Of a stretch of DNA of 64,000 nucleotides, positions 57,961-64,000 are shown piece after piece (the stretch's first letter is position 1; the number at the start of each line of letters is the position of its first letter). Position numbers and translations under genes: made by a program. This stretch comes from Cryptomeria japonica (taxonomy: Eukaryota > Streptophyta > Pinopsida > Cupressales > Cupressaceae): contig NC_081408.1 of NCBI RefSeq assembly GCF_030272615.1, forward strand, positions 614,464,977-614,528,976, written 5' to 3'. Under the pieces are notes generated by a model. That model saw only the letters and a list, made by a program, of their open reading frames with translations, had not been told where the DNA came from and did no database searches.

Positions 57961-58479
57961 CACCTGCTACATAAAAACATCAAATTCAAATGGGATGATA
58001 ACTGTCAATAGGCTTTCTAGACGCTCAAAGATTATCTTCTAAATCCGCCAGTTCTGATGCCACCAGTTCCAGATCAACCACTGTTACTATACATATCAGC
58101 TACTCCAACAACACTGGGGGCACTCTTAGCACAACAAATGGCTGAAGGCAAGGAAAAAGTAGTATATTATATCATTCGCACATTGGTAGGATATGAGCTA
58201 AACTACACACCAATTGAGCATGCATGTCTCGCCGTGGTCTTTGCTTCGCAGAAACTACGACATTACATGCTCACTCATAAGACTAAGTTAGTTGCAAGGA
58301 TAGACCCATTGAAATACCTTCTCAATAAAGCAACAATTACTGGGCGACTGGCCAAATGGGTAATGATCCTGAGTGAATTCGACATCGAGTATGTATATAG
58401 AAAAACAATAAAAGGACAAGCCATTGCAGATCAATTAGCAGATGCTCCCATGATAGATGATGTTCCTCTAAGTTCATAA
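57961..58479 (+). pseudogene. Tat RNase H (first)
   Basis: Stops at 58009 and 58018 interrupt the RT-RNase H connection. From 58057 the frame is open: LLLYISATPTTLGALLAQQ, EKVVYYIIRTLVGYELNYTP, EHACLAVVFASQKLRHYML and VARIDPLKYLLNKATITGRL. This is the retroelement RNase H that degrades RNA in the RNA-DNA hybrid. In Tat elements this first copy is usually degenerate at catalytic positions (here YIS where DAS is usual, consistent with a lost catalytic Asp). It ends at TAA 58477. Confidence 0.8.
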
Positions 58480-59409
58480 TTTCCAGATGAATCCATTTTG
58501 ACAATGTCACATGCAAAGCCATGGCAACTGTACTTCGACGGCTCATACACACAGCATGGGGTAGGAGTTGGCATCCTCTTTATAACTCCTCAAGGGGATT
58601 CTATACCAAAATCATACCGCTTATCATTTCCTTACACTAACAATATAGCAGAATATGAGGCATTAACAACAGGATTACGAATTGCAGTTCAATGGAAGAT
58701 CCAGGAACTTCATGTTTTTGGGGACTCCCAACTGGTCATCCGTCAAGCAACTGATGATTACCAAACAAAAGATGAGAAATTAATGCCTTATAAACAAATG
58801 GTGGATGACCTGAAACAACACTTCACAAAGATAGACTTTGAGCAGATACCAAGAGAGCAGAATCGCGCCGCAGATGCCATGGCTACCATTGCTTCCTTGA
58901 TTGATTTACCTCCAAATGAGACCCGCTATGAGTTCTTGGTGGATAACCTTTTGGTTCCTTCATATGAGATCATGCCTACTAAGACGATATGCGTTGTCGG
59001 TCCTGAATCCAAGTTATATGGTTCCATTTTCACATACCTACGTGACAATACTCTAACTCCTGATCTATCAAATAACCAACGTCGCACTTTCATTCGCCAA
59101 TCCTCTCGATATGTCATTTTAGTTGATATCCTATACCGACGAGGTCTAGATGGCACTCTTCTTAGATGTTTAGAAAGCGACGAAGCTCAGATTGCGTTAC
59201 GGGAAGTGCATGAAGGGATATGTGGTCCACATGCTAGTGGTCCTACCTTGGCCAAGAAACTCATCAGGACTGGATATTACTGGCCCAATATGGAAAAAGA
59301 TTCATATCAGTTTGTCAAGAAATGTAAGCAATGCCAAATTCATGGAGACCTCATACATGCACCAGCACAAGAACTTCAACCACTTGCGTCTCCTTGGCCC
59401 TTTTGTTAG
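58480..59409 (+). CDS. Tat archaeal-type RNase H and integrase zinc finger
   Basis: Open from 58480, with the first ATG used here at 58504 or 58498. WQLYFDGSYTQHGVGVGILF gives the first catalytic Asp (58537). AEYEALTTGL, VFGDSQLVIRQ and QNRAADAMATIASL supply the other acidic residues. This is the second, archaeal-like RNase H (aRNH) that marks the Tat clade and is thought to take over RNase H function. A linker follows, then the integrase HHCC finger HEGICGPHASGPTLAKKLIR with CKQCQIHGD (59210-59345). The frame ends at TAG 59407 just before the integrase catalytic core and continues after it. Confidence 0.85.
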   Translation, partial: FPDESILTMSHAKPWQLYFDGSYTQHGVGVGILFITPQGDSIPKSYRLSFPYTNNIAEYEALTTGLRIAVQWKIQELHVFGDSQLVIRQATDDYQTKDEKLMPYKQMVDDLKQHFTKIDFEQIPREQNRAADAMATIASLIDLPPNETRYEFLVDNLLVPSYEIMPTKTICVVGPESKLYGSIFTYLRDNTLTPDLSNNQRRTFIRQSSRYVILVDILYRRGLDGTLLRCLESDEAQIALREVHEGICGPHASGPTLAKKLIRTGYYWPNMEKDSYQFVKKCKQCQIHGDLIHAPAQELQPLASPWPFC

Positions 59410-60270
59410 TGGGGACTCGATCTCATAGGCAAGATTCACCCTCCTTCTTCCAATGGTCACAAATTCATTATCAGTACCACAGAGTATTTTACAAAATGGA
59501 TTGAAACCGTGCCTCTCACACAAGTCACAGGAAAACAGATTGCTACATTCATCCTCAACTATATCATTTGTTGATACGGTATTCCTGTTTCCATTATCAC
59601 TGATAACGGGCGTCCTTTCAAAAATCAGGATGTTCGTGAACTCTGTGACCGCTTCCATATTTTCCATCGTTTTTCCACACCATATTACCCCCAAGGTAAT
59701 GGCCAAGCTGAGGCGTCTAACAAAACAATCCTTAAAATCCTAAAGAAGACAGTTGATGATGCTGGTCGTAATTGGCATATTCAACTTAATCCTGCAGTTT
59801 GGGCCTACCGCACAAGTGTCCGCACACCTACAGGAGCTACACCCTATTCACTTGTCTATGGCGTTGAAGCTATCTTGCCTATTGAGGTTGAGTTACCCTC
59901 TTTACGGGTCTCTTTGCAAAACATCATCAGTGATGAAGACTATAGGGTCTCTCGCTTACAAGAGCTAGAACTACTGGATGAATGAAGACAAACTACTTTT
60001 AATCATCTCAAGGCTTATCAACAACGAATGAGTTACAGCTACAATCATAAGGTCAAGCCTCGCATATTTGAGGTAGGTGATTTGGTTCTCAGAGAAAATC
60101 CCAAAAATCAGTAAGACAGAGAGAAGAAGGGCAAGTTCGAACCAAATTGGCTTGGTCCTTACATCATTACAACAGCATACGGATCTGGGGCATATCAGCT
60201 CTCAACTAGAGAAGGTGAACCTTTGGAGGATCCTATCAACAGCATGCACCTTCGCCGGTTCTACACATAG
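59410..60270 (+). pseudogene. Tat integrase catalytic core and C-terminus
   Basis: Same frame as gag, with internal stops at 59572, 59983 and 60112. The catalytic DDE residues are all present: Asp in WGLDLIGKI (59419), Asp in SIITDNGRPFKNQ (59602), and Glu in GNGQAEASNKTI (59710). NPAVWAYRTSVRTPTGATPY and LVYGVEAILPIEVELPSL follow. The C-terminus has YNHKVKPRIFEVGDLVLREN and KFEPNWLGPYII (a GPY/F-type domain), ending MHLRRFYT at TAG 60268, the likely natural stop. Integrase inserts the DNA copy into the genome. The gene is dead because of its stops only. Confidence 0.85.
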
Positions 60271-61980
60271 CTCTTCGGAATATCCTAATTCAAAAATACA
60301 AAAAAAAAATCAAAAAATTCAAAAATACAAAAAAAAATTCATAAAACAAAAAAAAATCATTACTTGGTGAAAACCTGGCAAAGAGGCGCCTTGTGACACA
60401 AAAAACATTGAAAAATCAAAAAAAGTAAAGAGAAATAATTTCATCCAATGGTGAAAACCACTTCGGTGGCGCCCTGGGCAAGTACCATGGTGAAAACTGG
60501 GTCACCAGCGCCATGCGTAGAGACATTGCTCCTCCCTCCTTCAGGATTCTCTTTCATCACTTCACTTTGCACACACTCACGACCAATTCATCCATAATAA
60601 ACTTACCCATTCCCATCATGGCTTGTTATTGATCTACCCAAGATTGGTTAGCCATTCATAATAAACCTCCCTTTTCATCCCTTTCCATCCATAATAAATT
60701 AGATCCTATCTGTGGCTAAGGCAAAATCCTACGTCTAGTGATGGGTGTGGAACTGAGAGCATCACATGTTTCGAGGAGTACAGTTTCTTCCAGCTTCCTT
60801 CAGTCTATCCGTGCACAATTCGCAATAAAGCAACATTTGCATCACAGATCCGCAATAAAGTTTCATCTTCTCCGCAATAAAGTATCAGTTTCATGGATTC
60901 AGTCAGTTTCAGATGAGACACAGCAACAACAATGGGCTTCAACAAATCAAATCTTTCAATAGACTCAGACAACATATGGTTCCGTGCTGTCTATCCTTTT
61001 TGTGAAAGTAAACATTGTGACCACAATCAAATAAGACTTATACAAGTGACAAGAGACACTAAATTTGAGGGCTACAGTGGATGTTGGTGTCAAGTCTTGG
61101 TTTTCTTTTGATTTCATCTTTTTTGGCAACATGTCTTTTAGCTTTTTCGGGATGTCTCTGACTAGAGATTCTATCTCCAGGATGTCTTTGACTAGAAAGG
61201 CGAGGATGGGGTATCGTCACCTACTTGTATTTGTTGTTTGTGGATTGTCTCTTAGTAATGCTATGACTTGTCCAAGGATATGAGGACACTGTGAGTCTAG
61301 CGTGAACTAGGGCATTCCTTGTTTGTGACTGTCTTATCTCCATGCAAACAGGTACAATGACTTTCTAGGTCAAACATATGCCTCGATTGTCATAACCTAT
61401 TTTGCCATAATAAAGCTCAATGATGATAACACACAAGAAGCTCTTTCACTTTCATATCTTCTATCTTCCATCCCCCTTTCTTGATTGACTTCCATCATCC
61501 TTCTCGAGTCCGCATAGCCCGCTATCACATGACTGAGTATAATGACACACCAAAAACATTTGCATTTCATGTAGTTACACCTGCATTACCACATATAAGC
61601 ATTTCATACATACATATAGATATCACAACTGCATCACATCCTACACACAACACATGTTAGCACAATTTACATTTGCATTATCATATTCATTTGCATTACA
61701 TACATTTACAATTGCATTGGCATAACATTTTAAAACATAAAAGAACAAAAATATTGCATTACATTATATACATATTTGCATCCATATCATAAGCATCACA
61801 TAAGAACATCTCATCAACATAGGTACACATGCATATAGCTGCCGCAACGATGAATCATCTCATATATAATCATAAAGTGTCATGATACAATGATGTCAAA
61901 ATCATATGGCTATAAAAGCACCTGTAGGTGTCTACAATATAAAAATGGTACAAAATTGATACATAGGGAGCCCTTTATGG
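60271..61980. other. Post-pol spacer of the Tat element
   Basis: An A-rich stretch (60290-60360) is followed by three copies of GGTGAAAAC paired with GGCGCC/AGCGCC (about 60370-60510). After that the DNA is AT-rich, with CATACATTTACATTTGCAT-type repeats at 61550-61850. No gene is supported; short frames at 60738-60962 and 61065-61283 have no recognisable domain. At 61928 a TAGGTGTCTACA string resembles the inverted LTR start, probably by chance. Confidence 0.5.
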
Positions 61981-63908
61981 CTATGATGAACTCCCTCCCT
62001 CGGAGCCGCCTGGCCTCGATGGAATCTGAGCCCCTGAAGGACCCGCCCCAGGATCATCCCTCCTGTCTCCTCTATCTGGTGGTGGTGGAGGACCCATAAC
62101 CCCACCACTCGATGCCTGTCTCCTCCGACTCCCTCCCGTAGCTGTCGCTGTACGCGATGGTCTATGGAAGCTCCTCGCCCGCTGATCTGCTGGCACTGCA
62201 CCATAGTAGAGATCTCGCCAGTAGGCAATCTCCTCCCCTGCCCGCAGGACATAAGCATACCCTGCCCCTGTGTCCTCCGCTGCCTGTCTCCCGACCCTCA
62301 GTGCCGTCTCAGCCTCCGTATAGCATTGAATCGCCTGATCTCGCTCCCGCTTAGTATCTCTGAGCCTCATCCTGAGCTGATCCCTCTCCCTCTCCAGCTC
62401 CTGGATCTCATCTGCCTGGCCTTGGCAGATCTCCCTCAGCTCTAGCAGCTCATCCTCCACTGGGTCAGCCCCCTCCGCCTCTGCCTGTGGCTCCCCCTGT
62501 ACGGGTGCCTGCCCCTATGCCTGTGCCTGTACCTGTACTGGTACCTGTCTCTGTCCCTGTCCCTGCACCTGTACCTGTTTGGGACCCTGTGCTGCTGGCA
62601 CCTGTAGCAGCAATCCACTGCGACCCCTCACCACCCGAGCCTGCCTCTCCTCACCACCCTCCCTCCGAGGTGCAACCCTCCTCTCTCCAACTACTCCCCT
62701 CCTCCTCCGTCGGCCTCTGCCCCCATCACCTCCACCATCATCATCATCCCCACCCCCATCTCCCTCCAATGGCTCTCCCGGATCCGTCAAGCGTGGGAAG
62801 GGATGCTCTACCCAGTATGCTGTGTACTCAGCATCCATGCTGGCATCCTCAATCTCTGGCCACATGTCCAGGGTAGGGGCATCATCTCTACCAGCTGTGT
62901 AACTGCCTGATCATATGAAAGCAAGGGCCCAAACTATGCCTGATCTCTGACTGTCCGTGCATACAGGCCTAAGCCCCGTGGCATCCTCTGAATCCTGCCA
63001 AACTGTCAGCCAACTCTGTCCACCAGTTGCCTCTCCAGCAAATAGGGCGTCCACCCAATCAAGTACCTACTCCGGAAAGTGTAAGGCAACTCGACTGCAT
63101 CATCCTCCCACTGCTCGCAGCCCAGGTATGGTCTCCATATCACCATGTCGATGTCATCTATCACTCGCTGCCAGTGCTCCAACCTGCCAATCCGTGGCTG
63201 TGATGTGATTATGTCATACAAATGAACAAAGCTGCGTCCATGTCCCCTGCCTCTGAAGTGTATCGGTCGGGTAACTGGCAGATGCTCGTAAGCGCATACC
63301 TGCAGCAATGTCACTCCGCAGCCCAATCCCATTGATCCATGATACACAAACTGATGCAGCTCGTAGTAGAGGTGTGCCAGCACACACGGTCCCCAAGCAT
63401 ACCTGGTGTGCTGCGTCACCAGTGTCTCCAGTGCTCCTCCCCACCCCACAGCCAACCCCCATGTCGCCCTATCCGGACACATGAATCCACTGATCGCTCC
63501 TCCTACCACTGATGATAATGCTAATCCTGTGGCTGTCATGGTATCCCATGCCACATGTCCTGCCCTCATCTCTAGTCCTGGGTCCTGGAATACTCGTCTC
63601 AGGGTCTCCCTATCTCCATCTCGATCATATGGGATCAGCTCCCCATCGATCGGTATCCGCAGAATCCTGTATACATCCTCCAGGGTGACTGTCATCTCAC
63701 CCATCGACAAATGGAACGTGCACGTCTCAGAGTGCCATCTCTCAGCTAATGTAGTCAGCAAACCCATGTTCGCTCGAAACTCGGGCACATATAGAACATG
63801 TCTCAGTCCCATATCCTCAATAGCAGCTCTGTCCTCGAATGACAACTCAGGTCGCAACCTCTGAGTCGACGAGAATCTCTCCCGTGACTCCAGCATCGAC
63901 AAATACTC
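61981..63908 (-). pseudogene. Antisense plant mobile domain (PMD) gene of the Tat element
   Basis: Reads 63908 down to 61981, opposite to gag-pol. The PMD (about 63800-63010) shows LRHVLYVPEFRANMGLLTTL, ERWHSETCTFHLSMGEMTVT, LEDVYRILRIPIDGELIPY, an Asp/Arg linker, and MCPDRATWGLAVGWGGALET, then HLYYELHQFVYHG. FHLxxGExTxTLEDV is the family hallmark. A stop at 63006 and a frame change near 62900 break the gene. Downstream the same gene reads DMWPEIEDASMDAEYTAYWV, an acidic Gly/Asp/Arg stretch, a Gln/Val/Pro repeat (62515-62600), then after one more stop (TAG near 62512) a coiled coil (ELREICQGQADEIQELERER) and a Pro/Gly tail. PMD proteins act in transcriptional silencing in hosts; its role in the element is unknown. 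A GACTGCAG acceptor at about 63909 suggests an upstream exon outside the window. It is GC-rich compared with its flanks. Confidence 0.8.
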
Positions 63909-64000
63909 CTGCAGTCAAGTAAATCACTCATGTTAGTCATAGTGGCATTCACTGTTTATCACAAAATGCTACTTTTTATCCAAATGCATATGGCATTCTA
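63909..64000 (-). other. Possible intron end upstream of the PMD exon
   Basis: The minus strand reads TTACTTGACTGCAG directly before GAGTATTTGTCG, the in-frame codons ahead of the first Met at 63902. This fits a 3' splice site. The window ends before any donor. Confidence 0.4.

Larger units (their letters stand above)
49722..64000 (+). mobile_element. Tat-lineage Ty3/gypsy retrotransposon with antisense PMD gene (3' end outside window)
   Basis: Order on the plus strand: 5' LTR, PBS, 2.2-kb leader, gag, protease, G-patch, RT, RNase H, archaeal-type RNase H, integrase, then an antisense gene. Two RNase H domains, a G-patch segment and a large post-pol region with an antisense PMD gene are features known for the Tat group (which includes Ogre/Retand relatives). 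The element is more than 14 kb with its 3' LTR beyond the window. The polyprotein frame is preserved from 52744 to 60270 but carries 13 internal stops, so this copy cannot make a full polyprotein. Confidence 0.85.

Noticed and set aside
58898-59160. Possible start of a separate gene between RNase H and integrase
   Set aside because: The sequence is in frame with both neighbours and fits the linker before the integrase zinc finger.
61925-61940. TAGGTGTCTACA as an inverted copy of the Tat LTR start
   Set aside because: Only about ten bases match. The flanking sequence does not match the 5' LTR at 49722, and the PMD gene would be cut off from the element.
62487-62902. Plus-strand Pro/Val/Ser-rich frames
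   Set aside because: They are the complement of the Gln/Gly/Arg-rich linker of the antisense PMD gene. Domains are on the minus strand.

Overview
This is eukaryotic nuclear DNA, most likely from a seed plant with a large, transposon-rich genome. A gymnosperm/conifer is my inference, from very long old LTR retrotransposons, very low gene density and PLS-type PPR debris. No tRNA, rRNA, CRISPR array or bacterial-style operon was seen. Nearly everything identifiable is a transposable element in some state of decay. No complete host gene is visible.

Layout. 1-8.5 kb: a decayed Ty3/gypsy RT scrap (about 1.5 kb) and the scattered pieces of a hAT DNA transposon (BED finger 4.4-5.0 kb, transposase core 7.1-7.7 kb, dimerisation region 7.9-8.3 kb). 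8.5-21.1 kb: one minus-strand Ty3/gypsy chromovirus (8545-21055) with both LTRs, PBS, PPT, near-matching target-site duplication (TSD) and a broken gag-PR-RT-RH-INT-chromodomain region. Its 3' LTR holds a short copia-type element (8647-10713, perfect 5-bp TSD). Its RT is split by a probable 3.5-kb solo LTR (13814-17354). 22.65-24.45 kb: a second probable solo LTR carrying a GC-rich minisatellite. 27.4-28.4 kb: an AT-rich insertion flanked by a 10-bp direct repeat. 30.1-32.5 kb: a plus-strand LTR element whose only coding region is a broken gag (perfect 5-bp TSD), inserted just upstream of a decayed gypsy pol (32.7-34.2 kb). 35.8 kb: a possible first exon of a host gene with an organelle-type N-terminus and a consensus splice donor. 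36.5-37.4 and 42.7-43.6 kb: long microsatellites. 38.7-40.7 kb: a minus-strand PPR pseudogene. 40.7-41.0 kb: four tandem 35-nt hairpins. 44.6-49.7 kb: LTR copies in tandem, a minisatellite and another solo LTR.

49.7 kb to the window end: the 5' part of a Tat-lineage Ty3/gypsy element on the plus strand. It has a 5' LTR (49722-50471), an unusual PBS, a 2.2-kb leader with about 20-nt spaced CGCGTCTGTGTT-like motifs, and gag, protease, G-patch, RT, RNase H, a second archaeal-type RNase H and integrase. After pol, on the opposite strand, lies a GC-rich gene with a plant mobile domain (PMD) and a coiled-coil tail (63908-61981). The 3' LTR lies outside the window. The whole 7.5-kb gag-pol region keeps one reading frame. 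It is broken by 13 internal stop codons, each one C-to-T step from a Gln or Arg codon, with no frameshift. That suggests decay mainly by cytosine deamination of a young, silenced copy.
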